A stretch of DNA of 64,000 nucleotides from Acidobacteriota bacterium. Its GTDB lineage: Bacteria > Acidobacteriota > Aminicenantia > Aminicenantales > Saccharicenantaceae. Positions within the stretch are counted from its first letter, which is position 1; the number at the start of each line of letters is the position of its first letter. The stretch lies in contig JAKQUO010000028.1 of the NCBI GenBank assembly GCA_029569255.1, forward strand, positions 99,904 through 163,903. Reading direction: 5' to 3'. This document shows positions 8,610-17,715 of the stretch, piece after piece. Made by a program: the position numbers and the translations under genes. The notes beneath the pieces were generated by a model that worked only from the letters and a program-made list of their open reading frames with translations, made no database searches and was not told where the DNA came from.

Positions 8610-9866
8610 ATGGCCAAGACGAGCCAGCCCCTCGGCGTCGGCATCATCGGCGGCGGCTTCATCGCCCGGTTCCACATCCGGTCCTGGGTCGGCGTCCGCG
8701 ACGCCGACATCCTCGGCGTCTTCGACCCGGACGGGCGGCGGGCCCGCGAGGCCTGCGCCCTGGCCAAGTCGCTGGGCGTCGGCGCGGCCAAGCCCTACGC
8801 CTCGATCACCGAGATGGCCGCCGACCCGCGCATCGGGGCCCTCTGGATCTGCGCCCCCAACTTCACCCGCGGCGAGGTCATGGAGGAGATCGCCCACGCC
8901 GTGATCAAGGGGAAGGCCGAGCTCGTCGGGGTCGCCTGCGAGAAGCCGCTCGGCCGCAATGTCCGCGAGGCCCGAAGGATGCTCGACCTCGTCCGGAAGG
9001 CCGGGCTCCTCGACGGCTACCTCGAGAACCAGGTCTTCGCCCCGGCCGTCGTCCGGGGGAAGGAGATCGTCTGGGCCAGGGGCGCCGCCCTGTCCGGCCC
9101 GCCCTACCTGGCCCGGGCGGCCGAGGAGCACAGCGGGCCGCACATGCCCTGGTTCTGGGAAGGGACACTTCAGGGCGGCGGCGTCCTCAACGACATGATG
9201 TGCCACTCGGTCGAGGAGGCCCGCTACATGCTGACCCCGCCGGGCGCCCCGCGCGAGGCCCTGACGCCTGTGAGCGTCACGGCCTACACGAACTGCCTGA
9301 AGTGGCAGGAGCCGAAGTACGCCGCCGCGCTGGCCAAGGCGAGCGGCGGCAGGACGGACTACCTCGAGCGGCCGGCCGAGGACTTCGCCCGCTCGCTCCT
9401 CGAGTACAAGGACCGGAACGGCAAGGTGCTCGTCGTCGAGACGACCACGAGCTGGTGCTACGTCGGGGCCGGCTTGCGCCTGAGCATGGAGCTCCTCGGC
9501 CCCGAATACGCCCTCCAGATCAACACCCTCGATGCGGGCCTCAAGGTCTTCTTCAGCCGGGCCGTCCGGGGCAAGGCCGGCGAGGACCTGGTCGAGAAGC
9601 AGAACGCCGAGATCGGGCTCATGCCGGTCGTCGCCGACGAGGCCGGCGAATACGGCTACGTCGCCGAGAACCGGCACATGGTCCAGTCCTTCCGCAGGGG
9701 GGTCAGGCCCGAGGAGAGCTTCTCCGACGGCCTCGCCGTGACCGAGCTCCTCATGGCCGCCTACCGGAGCGCCGAGCTCGGCCGGACCCTCCCCTTCCCC
9801 TTCAAGGGGCTCGAGGACTACGTGCCGCCGGTGGCCCGGGGCAAGTGGAATCCCAAAGCCAAGTGA
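8610..9866 (+). CDS. Gfo/Idh/MocA family oxidoreductase
   Basis: A 418-residue NAD(P)-dependent sugar or cyclitol oxidoreductase. The Rossmann motif GVGIIGGGFIARFH starts at residue 8 and is followed by the family's ACEKPLGRNVREAR, where the E-K-P lysine is the conserved catalytic one. No export signal is seen, so it is probably cytoplasmic. The start has AGAGGAGG nine bases upstream. It is followed after 16 bases by an exported sugar isomerase/DUF1080 fusion and then an MFS transporter. That arrangement is typical of gene sets that oxidise glycosides at C3 and cleave the 3-keto sugar. The exact substrate is unknown. Confidence 0.88.
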   Translation: MAKTSQPLGVGIIGGGFIARFHIRSWVGVRDADILGVFDPDGRRAREACALAKSLGVGAAKPYASITEMAADPRIGALWICAPNFTRGEVMEEIAHAVIKGKAELVGVACEKPLGRNVREARRMLDLVRKAGLLDGYLENQVFAPAVVRGKEIVWARGAALSGPPYLARAAEEHSGPHMPWFWEGTLQGGGVLNDMMCHSVEEARYMLTPPGAPREALTPVSVTAYTNCLKWQEPKYAAALAKASGGRTDYLERPAEDFARSLLEYKDRNGKVLVVETTTSWCYVGAGLRLSMELLGPEYALQINTLDAGLKVFFSRAVRGKAGEDLVEKQNAEIGLMPVVADEAGEYGYVAENRHMVQSFRRGVRPEESFSDGLAVTELLMAAYRSAELGRTLPFPFKGLEDYVPPVARGKWNPKAK

Positions 9867-9882
9867 GAGAGCAGGAGGTCCC

Positions 9883-11352
9883 ATGAAACGCTGGCTCGGC
9901 GTCCTCGCCCTGGCCGTCGTCCTGGCGGCGGCCGTATCCTTCGGCGGACAGGCCGCCCCGCAGCTCCGGGCCCTCTCGCCGGAACTCCGGGCGGCCGTGG
10001 CGGCCGCGGATTACGCGGCCGTCCGCATCAAGAGGTTCCCCCTGGCCTCGGAAGCCTGGACCTTCCGCCGGTTCACCTTCGCCGAGACCCTGGAAAAGCT
10101 CAAAGAGCTCGGGGTCGCCGGCGTCGAGGCCTTCCCGGGCCAGGCCCTGGCGGCCGAGTTCCCCGGGGCCCGCTTCGACGAGAACATGACCGCCGACCAG
10201 GTCGCCTTCGTCAAGGACGCCCTCGAGAGGAACGGCGTCACGCTCTACGGCTACGGCGTCGTCGACATCGGCCGGACCGAGGCGAGCATGCGCAAGGTCT
10301 TCGATTTCGCCCGCAGGATGGGCATCCGGGTCGTCGCCTGCGAGCCGGCCGACGACGACTTCGCCCTGCTCGAGAAGCTGGCCAAGGAATACAACGTCAA
10401 GGTCGCCATCCACAACCACCCCGCGCCGTCGAAATACCACCGGCCGGAGACCGTGTTCAGCCATGTCGACGGCCGGGACCCGCGCCTCGGCGCCTGCGCC
10501 GACAACGGGCACTGGATGAGGGGGATGATCGACCCGCGCGAGGCCTTCAGGCTCCTCCGGGGCCGCATCCTCGACGTCCACCTCAAGGACCGCTCCGACT
10601 TCGGGACGGCCGCGGGCGTCGACGACGTCCCCTGGGGCTCTGGCAAGGGCTTCATCCGCGACCTCCTGGCCGAGCTGACCCTCCAGGACTACGACGGCTA
10701 CCTGACCATGGAGTACGAGAACGAGAGAGAGGCCGGCGACCCCATGCCGGCCTTCAGAAAGAGCATCGAGTTCGTCAAGAGCGTCACCTATTACTGGGAC
10801 TACGAGCAGATCCTGCGCCGCAGCGGCGGGAGCTACGAGAAGCACGGCTGGAACCATTACGGGCCGGGCCATTTCGAATGCGACCCCAAGACGGGCGTCC
10901 TCAAGGGCCAGGGCGGCATGGGCCTGCTCTGGTTCGGCCGGAAGCTCAAGGACTTCGTCCTGGAGTGCGAGTTCAAGTGCTCGGCGGAGGCGACCAACTC
11001 GGGCATCTTCCTGCGCGTCCCCTCCGTCCCCGTGAGCGACGACTACATCTATCACGCGATCGAGATCCAGATCGACGACAAGTCGACCGGCGTCCACCAC
11101 ACCGGGGCCGCCTACGACATCGAGCCTCCCAAGGTCCTGGCCTCCAAGCCGCCCGGCGAATGGAACCACTTCCGGATCGAGTTCCGGGGCTGGCGCCTGC
11201 GGGTCAGCCTCAACGGCCAACCCGTCCTGGACTGGGAGGCCCGCCCCGGCGGCAAGGTCCGGGACCTCGCCCCGGAGGGCTTCATCGGCCTCCAGAACCA
11301 CGACAGCACGTCGCCGCCCTACTTCCGCAACATCTACCTCAAGGAGCTCTGA
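9883..11352 (+). CDS. fusion of xylose-isomerase-like TIM barrel and DUF1080 (3-keto-glycoside hydrolase) domain
   Basis: A 489-residue exported protein with a signal peptide (MKRWLGVLALAVVLAAAVSF). Residues about 60-295 form an AP-endonuclease-2/xylose-isomerase-like TIM barrel with candidate metal residues in KVAIHNHPAPSKYH, DNGHWM, DVHLKDR and LTMEYENE. Residues about 305-489 are a DUF1080 (3-keto-disaccharide hydrolase) jelly-roll: GLLWFGRKLKDFVLECEFKC, NSGIFLRVP, GEWNHFRIEFRG, FIGLQNHD. Members of the latter family cleave 3-keto-glycosides. The combination in one chain suggests epimerisation or isomerisation coupled to cleavage, which fits the oxidoreductase directly upstream. The link between domains is seen in sequence; the pathway is inferred. 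Confidence 0.85.
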   Translation: MKRWLGVLALAVVLAAAVSFGGQAAPQLRALSPELRAAVAAADYAAVRIKRFPLASEAWTFRRFTFAETLEKLKELGVAGVEAFPGQALAAEFPGARFDENMTADQVAFVKDALERNGVTLYGYGVVDIGRTEASMRKVFDFARRMGIRVVACEPADDDFALLEKLAKEYNVKVAIHNHPAPSKYHRPETVFSHVDGRDPRLGACADNGHWMRGMIDPREAFRLLRGRILDVHLKDRSDFGTAAGVDDVPWGSGKGFIRDLLAELTLQDYDGYLTMEYENEREAGDPMPAFRKSIEFVKSVTYYWDYEQILRRSGGSYEKHGWNHYGPGHFECDPKTGVLKGQGGMGLLWFGRKLKDFVLECEFKCSAEATNSGIFLRVPSVPVSDDYIYHAIEIQIDDKSTGVHHTGAAYDIEPPKVLASKPPGEWNHFRIEFRGWRLRVSLNGQPVLDWEARPGGKVRDLAPEGFIGLQNHDSTSPPYFRNIYLKEL

Positions 11353-11399
11353 CCGGCGGGAGCGGCCGGTGAGGCTCCGGGCCACAAGGAGGGTCGAGC

Positions 11400-12713
11400 A
11401 TGACCGAGACCAAGAGCCCGCGCGGCCGCCTGTTCCTCATGATGGTCCTGGAGTTCTTCATCTGGGGCGCCTGGCTGCCGCTCATCTACAGCTATCTGCC
11501 GAGCCTCGGCTTCACGCCCCTCCAGCAGGCCTGGATCCTGAGCGCTTTCCCGCTGGCCGCGATCGTCGGCATGTTCTTCAGCAACCAGTTCGCCGACCGC
11601 CATTTCGCGGCCGAGAGGTTCCTCGGCTTCAGCCAGCTCGTCGGCGGGCTGGCCCTGCTCGGGCTGGGCTTCACGCGGGCCTTCTGGCCCTTTTTCGCCC
11701 TGATGGCCGCGCACTGCCTTCTCTACGTCCCCACCCTTTCGATCGTCAATTCCATCGCCTTCGCCCACATGAGGGACCCGCAGAAGGAGTTCGGCCTCAT
11801 CCGCATGGGCGGCACCCTGGGCTGGATCCTGGCCGCCTGGCCCTTCACCTTCATCCTCGTCGACTGGGCCCGGGTCAGGGCCGCCGCCCCGGCGGGCGTC
11901 GCCGCCTGGCTCGGGACCGTCCTCGGTTCGGGGCTGACCGGACCGGCGCTGAGACAGGCGACGCGCTGGACCTTCGTCGTCGCCGGCGCCGCCTCGCTCG
12001 CCCTGGCCGCGTTCAGCCTGGCCCTGCCGCACACGCCCCCGAAAAAGAGGCCCGCGGCCGCGCCGTCCGCGGAGCGCTTCGCCTGGCTCGAGGCCTTCAG
12101 GCTGCTCAAGCACCCCTTCGTCCTGGTCCTCTGGCTCATCACCTTCGTCGACGCCTTCGTCCACAACCTGTACTTCAACTGGACGGGGACGTTCCTCGGC
12201 GCCGCCCGCGAGGCCGGCGGCGTCGGCATCCCCGGCAACTGGATCATGCCGGTCATGAGCCTGGGCCAGGTCTCCGAGCTCCTGACCATGCTCGTCCTGG
12301 GGGTGGTGCTGAAGAAGCTGGGCTGGCGGCTGACGATGCTCATCGGCGTCCTCGGGCACGCCGGCCGGTTCGCGGTCTACGCCTTCTTCGCCTCGGCGCC
12401 GTGGGCCATCGTCGCCGTCCAGGTCCTGCACGGGATCTGCTACGCCTTCTTCTTCGCCACGGTCTACATCTTCGTCGACACCTACTTCCCCAAGGACGTC
12501 CGCTCGAGCGCCCAGGGCCTGTTCAACGTCATGATCCTCGGCCTGGGCGTCCTGGCCGCCAACACGTTCGGCCCGGTCCTGATGCAGTCGGTCTACACGG
12601 TCGCCGGCGTCACCGATTTCAGGTCCATGTTCCTGCTGCCGTGCCTGACCGCCCTCGGCGCCGCGGTCGTCCTGGCCGCGGCCTTCCGGCCGCCTTCCGT
12701 CCGCGGCGAGTGA
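11400..12713 (+). CDS. MFS transporter, nucleoside:H+ symporter-like
   Basis: A 437-residue polytopic inner-membrane protein with about twelve predicted helices. The opening LFLMMVLEFFIWGAWLPLIYSYLPSLGF and FSNQFADRHFAAERFL resemble the NupG/XapB nucleoside symporter group of the MFS. In lineages rich in DUF1080 and Gfo/Idh genes, this subtype usually carries sugars or sugar derivatives. The ATG at 11400 is preceded by AAGGAGGG. It is the last gene of the 8.6-12.7 kb operon, so import of the cleavage product is the likely role. Confidence 0.85.
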   Translation: MTETKSPRGRLFLMMVLEFFIWGAWLPLIYSYLPSLGFTPLQQAWILSAFPLAAIVGMFFSNQFADRHFAAERFLGFSQLVGGLALLGLGFTRAFWPFFALMAAHCLLYVPTLSIVNSIAFAHMRDPQKEFGLIRMGGTLGWILAAWPFTFILVDWARVRAAAPAGVAAWLGTVLGSGLTGPALRQATRWTFVVAGAASLALAAFSLALPHTPPKKRPAAAPSAERFAWLEAFRLLKHPFVLVLWLITFVDAFVHNLYFNWTGTFLGAAREAGGVGIPGNWIMPVMSLGQVSELLTMLVLGVVLKKLGWRLTMLIGVLGHAGRFAVYAFFASAPWAIVAVQVLHGICYAFFFATVYIFVDTYFPKDVRSSAQGLFNVMILGLGVLAANTFGPVLMQSVYTVAGVTDFRSMFLLPCLTALGAAVVLAAAFRPPSVRGE

Positions 12714-12750
12714 AGCGGGCCCGGGCCGGACAAGGCCGAGGAACGCGCGG

Positions 12751-12774
12751 CCCGGCTTCTCCGGGAGAGCCGGG
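12751..12774. terminator. possible bidirectional terminator hairpin
   Basis: CCCGGCT (12751-12757) pairs with AGCCGGG (12768-12774) in the 124-base spacer between two convergent genes. No T-tract follows on either side, so the assignment rests on position and pairing only. Confidence 0.4.
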
Positions 12775-12837
12775 GATGGCGCCCTCACGGGGCGACGCTC
12801 GCCGCCGCGCGCCTTCTCGCGAACGGAAGCCGCGTTC

Positions 12838-15800
12838 TCAGAAGCCCGGGCTCAGGCTGACCTGGAAGTGCCAGCCGCGGACGGGCCGGTCGATCGGGTA
12901 CACGTAATGGAGGCCGAGGATGAGATACCCGAAGAGGTTCGTCCGGAGGCCGAACCCGTAGCTCCGCAGGGGCTTGCGCTCGCCGCCGGAGACGAACCAG
13001 GGCCTGACCTTGCCGATGGTCGCGGGGTCCGGGATGAGCTTGCCGTTCCCGTCAAAGAGAGGATTGCCGTCCGCGTCGGTCTGATAACCGCCCCACCAGA
13101 GGCTGGGGCCCTGGGCGTAGACGATGCCCCAGTCGAAGAAGGCGTAGGCCTCGAGAGGCCAGGCCCCGAAGTAACCCTTGCCGACCCCGAACAGGCCCAG
13201 GAGGGGGAAGCGCAGCTCGGCGTTGCCCATGAGCATCCTGCTGCCGAAAAGCCGGCTGTAGTCGAAGGCCTCGCCGGGGTTGGCCTCGTAGTGGGCCACC
13301 TCACGGCTGCTGAAGGACTCGTAGCCGCGGACGAGGTCCCAGTAGGCGATGTAGAGGGGGTACATCTGACGGGCCCCGGCGTCCTTCCCGTAGCGGCCCA
13401 TGTGCATGGCCCGGAAGGCCAGGGTGAAGGGCCGGACGGGGACGATGTACTTGCGGAAATCCGCCGTGACGGTCGTGAAGGAGATCGAGCCGACGGCCGG
13501 CGAGACCGACAGGCCGAAGTTCTGTCCCAGGATCGGGCTGGTCGCGCCGAAGATGCCGGTGTCGTAGTAGTAGCCGGCCGTCAGGTAGCCGAAATTGATG
13601 GCCTTGTAGGTGTCCCTCGGCTTGATCTTCTGGTAATCGAGCAGGACCGAGCCCGACGGGTCGTAGATGTACTTGTAAATCGTGTGGTTGTAGTCCTGGA
13701 TCCTGTATCCGGCGCTGAGCTGGAAGCGGCTGACCTGGCTGAAGGGGTAGGACCCGAAGACCGAGGCGTCGTAGTTGATGAGCCGGTAGACGTTCTCTTC
13801 CTGGACGATGTTGGCGGTCACGGGGTCCCGGTAGAGAAGGTAGTACGGATAGGGATAGACGATGCGCTGGAGGGCCGAGCCCCAGTTGAACCGGCCCTTG
13901 TTGTTGAGGTAGGCCAGGACTCCGGAGGTGTCGATGATCCGGGAGCCCGTGAAGGCCGTGGTGATGAGCGTCTGGTAGCCCAGCATGTCGCTCCAATACG
14001 CGGACAGCCCGCCCGCCCCGTAGGTCCCGAAGCGGTCGACGCCGATGGCGACGTTGGGCGGCGAGACGTAATCCAGCCCGAGCTTGGACTTGTAATCGGT
14101 GAAGGTGAAGTTGGCGTCCTTGGGCAGGCCGAAGAGCGGGTTCCGGAGCAGGCCGAGCAGGGCCCCCTCCGGCTCGTTGCGGGGCGGCAGGATGGCCGGG
14201 TTGCGCTCGAACTGGGCCAGGAAGGCCTGGCCCTCGAGGACGGCCGGGTCGTCGATCGAGTAGATCGAGTAGTAGCCGTCCTGATAGCCGGAGAAGACGA
14301 CCCGGCCGGTCCCGGCCGCGACCGAGACGGCCGGGCTGAGCTCGGTGATGCCCTGGATGCCGGTGTAGAGGTTCGTGATCTGGGTGATCTTGGCCGAGGC
14401 GACGTCGATCCGGTAGAGGTCGGTCTTGCCGCTCTGGTCCGAGAGGAAGTAGAGCGACCGGGAATCGGCCGTCCACTGGGGATTGATGTTCTTGCCGGCC
14501 GGGAAGGCCAGGAGCCTCCGGACCTGGCCCGACTCGACGTCGAGCAGGGCCAGCTCGTAGGCGCCGGATTCGACCCACTCGAGGTTGGCCGAGAAGCGCT
14601 CGGTGACGAAGGCGATCGTCCGGCCGTCCGGCGACCAGGCCGGCTGGAGGTCGGCGTAGGCGTCCCGGGTCATCTGCTTGAGGACGTTGTCCCTGAGGTC
14701 GTAGATGAACAGGTCCGAGACGCCGCCGGCCAGGCCGGTGAAGGCGATGTGGCGCCCGTCCGGCGACCAGACCGGGCTGAGGATCTCGGCCAGCTCCTTG
14801 AACGGGACCTCCCGCTCGGTCTTGTCCCGGGCGATGTCCAGGACGGTCAGGACGGGCCGGCCCTTGGCCACGCCGGCGAAGACGAACTTCTCGCCCTTGG
14901 CGTCCCAGGCCCCGGACGAGCGGATGAACTGGATGCTCTCGAAGTGGGGGTCGACCGCCGTCGAGACGATCTTCCGCCGGACCTTGCCCGTGTCGGCGTC
15001 GGCGAGGTAGAGGTCGATCGAGAACAGGTCCCGCGTCGACAGGAGGACGAGCGACTTGCCGTCCGGCGAGATGGACGGGGCGATGTTGTAAGGGTTCGAC
15101 TCGACGCCCTTGAACAGCGTCTTGGCCAGGGCGTCGACCGCCTGGGTCTTCTCGAGGAGGGGCTTGTAGGCGGCCTCCAGGGCCTTGGCCCAATCGGCCG
15201 AGAGCTGCTTCGTCTTGACGCCCAGGATGCCCTCGAGGACGACGGTATAATCGCCGGCCCGGCCGACGGACTTCATCATCTTGCCGATGACCTCGTCGCC
15301 CCAGCGCCCGGTGATGTAGGACCAGAGGGCGTGGCCCCAGCGGTAGGGGAAGTACTTGTAGGAGTTCTCGAGCTTCTTGATCTGCGGGACCTCGCCGCGG
15401 CGGACGGCGTCCCGCATCCACATGGCCGTGTGCGGGTCGACCGGCCCGATCGACAGGTACTCGGCCATGCCCTCGATGAACCAGAGCGGGATGCGCAGCC
15501 CGGCGTCGTTGCCCCGGGCCGCGTCGGAGTGCCCCTGGGCCATGAGGTCGTACTGGAAGGCGTGGACGAGCTCGTGGCCGATGACGTGGTCGGTCTCGGC
15601 GAGCGAGGCGCCGTAAGGCAGGATGATGCGCCGCTTGAACGACTCGGTGACGCCGCCCGTCCCTTCGCCGAGGAGCTCGTTGATGACCGTCGTCTGCTGG
15701 AACTCGGGGCCGCTGCCGTAGAGGATCAGGGGCTGGCGGCCCTTGAGCTCGTGGTTGAACATCCGGGAAAAGCGCGAGTACCAGCGCTCGGCCATGAGCC

Positions 15801-16002
15801 CGGCCATCTTGACCGTCGATTCGTCCTGGAGATAGAAATAGATGTCGAAATGCCGGGTCTTCATGATCCGGAAGTCGAACTTCTGGTACTGGACCTTGTT
15901 CCGGCCGTACCACTGGGCGAGGAGGGCGGGGGCGGGGCCGGCCGCGAACAGGGCCGCCAGGCCGAAGGCGATGAGGGAACGCTTCAACGCGGTGGTCATC
16001 AT
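12838..16002 (-). CDS. outer-membrane fusion: MA-like metallopeptidase, TolB-type propeller, beta-barrel
   Basis: A 1054-residue exported protein. After a signal peptide (about 1-30) comes a gluzincin-type zinc site, HELVH at 143-147 with the third ligand candidate E177 in WFIEGMAEYLS, as in the peptidase MA-like group. Residues about 360-640 carry repeated PD40/TolB-type blades (SPVWSPDGRHIAFTG, QPAWSPDGRTIAFVTE, NPQWTADSRSLYFLSD). The last 380 residues are rich in alternating aromatic strands and end in SLSPGF; a terminal Phe is the usual signal for BAM-mediated insertion. ATGs at 16002 and 15999 both follow AAAGGA; 16002 has the better spacing. The role is probably surface or periplasmic proteolysis or assembly, but this is not established. 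Confidence 0.8.
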   Translation of the reverse strand: MMTTALKRSLIAFGLAALFAAGPAPALLAQWYGRNKVQYQKFDFRIMKTRHFDIYFYLQDESTVKMAGLMAERWYSRFSRMFNHELKGRQPLILYGSGPEFQQTTVINELLGEGTGGVTESFKRRIILPYGASLAETDHVIGHELVHAFQYDLMAQGHSDAARGNDAGLRIPLWFIEGMAEYLSIGPVDPHTAMWMRDAVRRGEVPQIKKLENSYKYFPYRWGHALWSYITGRWGDEVIGKMMKSVGRAGDYTVVLEGILGVKTKQLSADWAKALEAAYKPLLEKTQAVDALAKTLFKGVESNPYNIAPSISPDGKSLVLLSTRDLFSIDLYLADADTGKVRRKIVSTAVDPHFESIQFIRSSGAWDAKGEKFVFAGVAKGRPVLTVLDIARDKTEREVPFKELAEILSPVWSPDGRHIAFTGLAGGVSDLFIYDLRDNVLKQMTRDAYADLQPAWSPDGRTIAFVTERFSANLEWVESGAYELALLDVESGQVRRLLAFPAGKNINPQWTADSRSLYFLSDQSGKTDLYRIDVASAKITQITNLYTGIQGITELSPAVSVAAGTGRVVFSGYQDGYYSIYSIDDPAVLEGQAFLAQFERNPAILPPRNEPEGALLGLLRNPLFGLPKDANFTFTDYKSKLGLDYVSPPNVAIGVDRFGTYGAGGLSAYWSDMLGYQTLITTAFTGSRIIDTSGVLAYLNNKGRFNWGSALQRIVYPYPYYLLYRDPVTANIVQEENVYRLINYDASVFGSYPFSQVSRFQLSAGYRIQDYNHTIYKYIYDPSGSVLLDYQKIKPRDTYKAINFGYLTAGYYYDTGIFGATSPILGQNFGLSVSPAVGSISFTTVTADFRKYIVPVRPFTLAFRAMHMGRYGKDAGARQMYPLYIAYWDLVRGYESFSSREVAHYEANPGEAFDYSRLFGSRMLMGNAELRFPLLGLFGVGKGYFGAWPLEAYAFFDWGIVYAQGPSLWWGGYQTDADGNPLFDGNGKLIPDPATIGKVRPWFVSGGERKPLRSYGFGLRTNLFGYLILGLHYVYPIDRPVRGWHFQVSLSPGF

Positions 16003-16126
16003 GGGCTTCGTCCTTTCGGATTCCATTGTAGGGGAAGGGCCGGGAAATGTGAAGGTGCCTCTCCCGGGGGGGCCGGGAACGCGACGTCTCATGGGTCGAA
16101 TCTCCTCTCGACCCCTTTCCGCGGCC

Positions 16127-16155
16127 ATCATAGCGCAAACGCCGGGCCGAGTCCA
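16127..16155 (-). promoter_or_regulatory. putative promoter of the peptidase-barrel gene
   Basis: Minus-strand TGGACT (16155-16150), a 17-base spacer and TATGAT (16132-16127). The leader to the ATG at 16002 would be about 118 bases. Confidence 0.45.
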
Positions 16156-16180
16156 GCCTCCGAAAGAAATCGGCGCCCGG

Positions 16181-16210
16181 TTGACCGGGCCGTCCCGGTT
16201 CGGGTATGAT
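16181..16210 (+). promoter_or_regulatory. promoter of the permease/deacylase/C69 operon
   Basis: TTGACC (16181-16186), an 18-base spacer, then TATGAT (16205-16210). The -10 ends 12 bases before the ATG at 16223, so the predicted mRNA has a leader of only about six bases. Confidence 0.65.
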
Positions 16211-16222
16211 GTTCGTCCGGCC

Positions 16223-17530
16223 ATGACGACAGAGATCCTGATCATCCTCGCGGTCATGGTCGCCGCCTACGTCGCGGCCAAGGCCGCCAGGCTGGCGGTC
16301 GAGATCGCGATGTTCGCCGCGGCCCTGGCCGGCGGCCTGGCCGGGTCCGTCCTGGGGACGCCGCCGTTCGGCGAACTCGCCCGTCACCTCGTCGAGGGCT
16401 CGATCACCTACCTCGACGTCATGCTCGTCTTCTTCACCGCCACCTTCTTCATGGCCGTGGTCAACGAATCGGGCGGGGTCGTCTACGCCGTTCGGGCGAC
16501 GCTCCGCGTCTTCGGCCGCCGCCGGGTGCCGGCCCTCCTGGCCCTGATGGTCATCGTCCTCATCCCCGGCGCCCTGACCGGGGCGGGCAGCGTCTCCCTC
16601 CTCGTCGTCGGCGCCCCCGTGGCCATGGCCCTCGGCCGGATGGGCCTGCCGCCGAAGCGCGTCGCCGCCATCCTCTTCATCGTCGCCGGCCTCAGCGCGG
16701 CCGCCCCGCCGGTCAACATCTGGGCCATGATCCTGTGCGCCGGCACGGCCATCCCTTACGTCGGCTTCGAATTCACCCTGGGCATCCCCGTCCTCATCCT
16801 GGGGGCCTTCACCGTGCTCGTCCTGGGCCTGAGGAAGGGCCCCGGCGCGGCGTCCGGCCCCGGCGAGCTGCCGGAGCCGCCGCAGGGCATGACCTGGTGG
16901 CGCGTTCTCGTGCCCTTCCTCGTCTTCTTCGGGCTCGTCGCCGCCTACCGGGTCCGGCCTTTCGCGACGCCCATCTTCGGCCTGGCCCTGGAATTCACCC
17001 TGGCGGCCCTGGCCGCCATCCTGATCAGCCCGAAGCGAATCGCCGTGGCCGCCCTGGCCCGGGACACGGTCAAGCGTCTGCTGCCCCTTCTCGCGACCAC
17101 GGTCGTCGTCGGGATGCTCCAGCAGATCATGACCGCCACCGGCGTCCGCGGCCTCGTCTCCTTCGCGGCCATCTCGACGCCGCTCGTCCTCCTGTTCCTT
17201 CTCCTGCCGGTCATCATCCCCTTCTCCGAAGGCGTCCTGACCTACGGCGCCGCGGCCATCCTCGGCATCCCGCTCATCTGGTTCCTCGATTCCATCGGCT
17301 TCCACGCCACGGTCGTCATCGCCGGGCTGAGCCTGCTCTGGCCGCTGGGCGACGGCCTGCCGCCGACCGCCCTCATCGGCCGGCTGAGCGCCATGGTCTC
17401 GGGATACCAGGGGCCCTACAGGGACTTCCTGAAGGCCGCCTGGCTCCCCTGGCTGGTCATCACGGCCGCCGCGATGGCCATGATCCTCTTCAGCACGAAA
17501 CTGGCCTTCCTGGTCAAGTGGAGCATGTGA
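16223..17530 (+). CDS. TRAP/DctM-like permease of the ion transporter superfamily
   Basis: A 435-residue integral membrane protein with about eleven hydrophobic segments. A helix-break-helix of the type seen in DctM large permeases appears in LIPGALTGAGSVSLLVVGAP and again in the second half (IIPFSEGVLTYGAAAILG, WPLGDGLPPTALIGRL), as expected for the two inverted repeats of the ion transporter superfamily. No DctP binding protein or DctQ subunit is nearby; a 52-residue membrane protein follows instead. The start has no Shine-Dalgarno site, in line with the near-leaderless promoter. It heads an operon for periplasmic deacylation and dipeptide cleavage, so its substrate may be an amino or organic acid. 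The family assignment is by pattern and could shift within the superfamily. Confidence 0.72.
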   Translation: MTTEILIILAVMVAAYVAAKAARLAVEIAMFAAALAGGLAGSVLGTPPFGELARHLVEGSITYLDVMLVFFTATFFMAVVNESGGVVYAVRATLRVFGRRRVPALLALMVIVLIPGALTGAGSVSLLVVGAPVAMALGRMGLPPKRVAAILFIVAGLSAAAPPVNIWAMILCAGTAIPYVGFEFTLGIPVLILGAFTVLVLGLRKGPGAASGPGELPEPPQGMTWWRVLVPFLVFFGLVAAYRVRPFATPIFGLALEFTLAALAAILISPKRIAVAALARDTVKRLLPLLATTVVVGMLQQIMTATGVRGLVSFAAISTPLVLLFLLLPVIIPFSEGVLTYGAAAILGIPLIWFLDSIGFHATVVIAGLSLLWPLGDGLPPTALIGRLSAMVSGYQGPYRDFLKAAWLPWLVITAAAMAMILFSTKLAFLVKWSM

Positions 17531-17546
17531 TGGGAGGGCTGAGGCG

Positions 17547-17705
17547 ATGCCGATGATCATCATGATCGCGTATCACGCCATCACGGCCGTCCTGCTCGCC
17601 CTGGCCGTCTGGAATTTCATCCGGGAGAGAGAGAGGCGGCAGGACCTCGTCCTCTATGCCCTGATCATGGTCCCCCTCCTCCTCAGGCTGCTCCGGTGGA
17701 AGTGA
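17547..17705 (+). CDS. 52-residue membrane protein
   Basis: A short gene starting MPMIIMIAYHAITAVLLAL. It has one clear N-terminal membrane helix, a charged turn (IRERERRQD) and a second hydrophobic stretch (LVLYALIMVPLLLRLL), so it is probably a two-helix hairpin. GGAGG lies nine bases before the ATG. It begins 16 bases after the permease and ends 10 bases before the deacylase gene, inside an operon with no other gaps. The size, spacing and ribosome site argue that it is real. It may be a small subunit of the upstream permease, in the place where TRAP systems have DctQ; this is inference. Confidence 0.7.
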   Translation: MPMIIMIAYHAITAVLLALAVWNFIRERERRQDLVLYALIMVPLLLRLLRWK

Positions 17706-17715
17706 GGGCGCGGAC

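Noticed and set aside
12868..16209. An 1113-codon open frame on the plus strand opposite the peptidase-barrel gene
   Set aside because: Same GC artefact. The opposite strand has a signal peptide, zinc motif and propeller blades.
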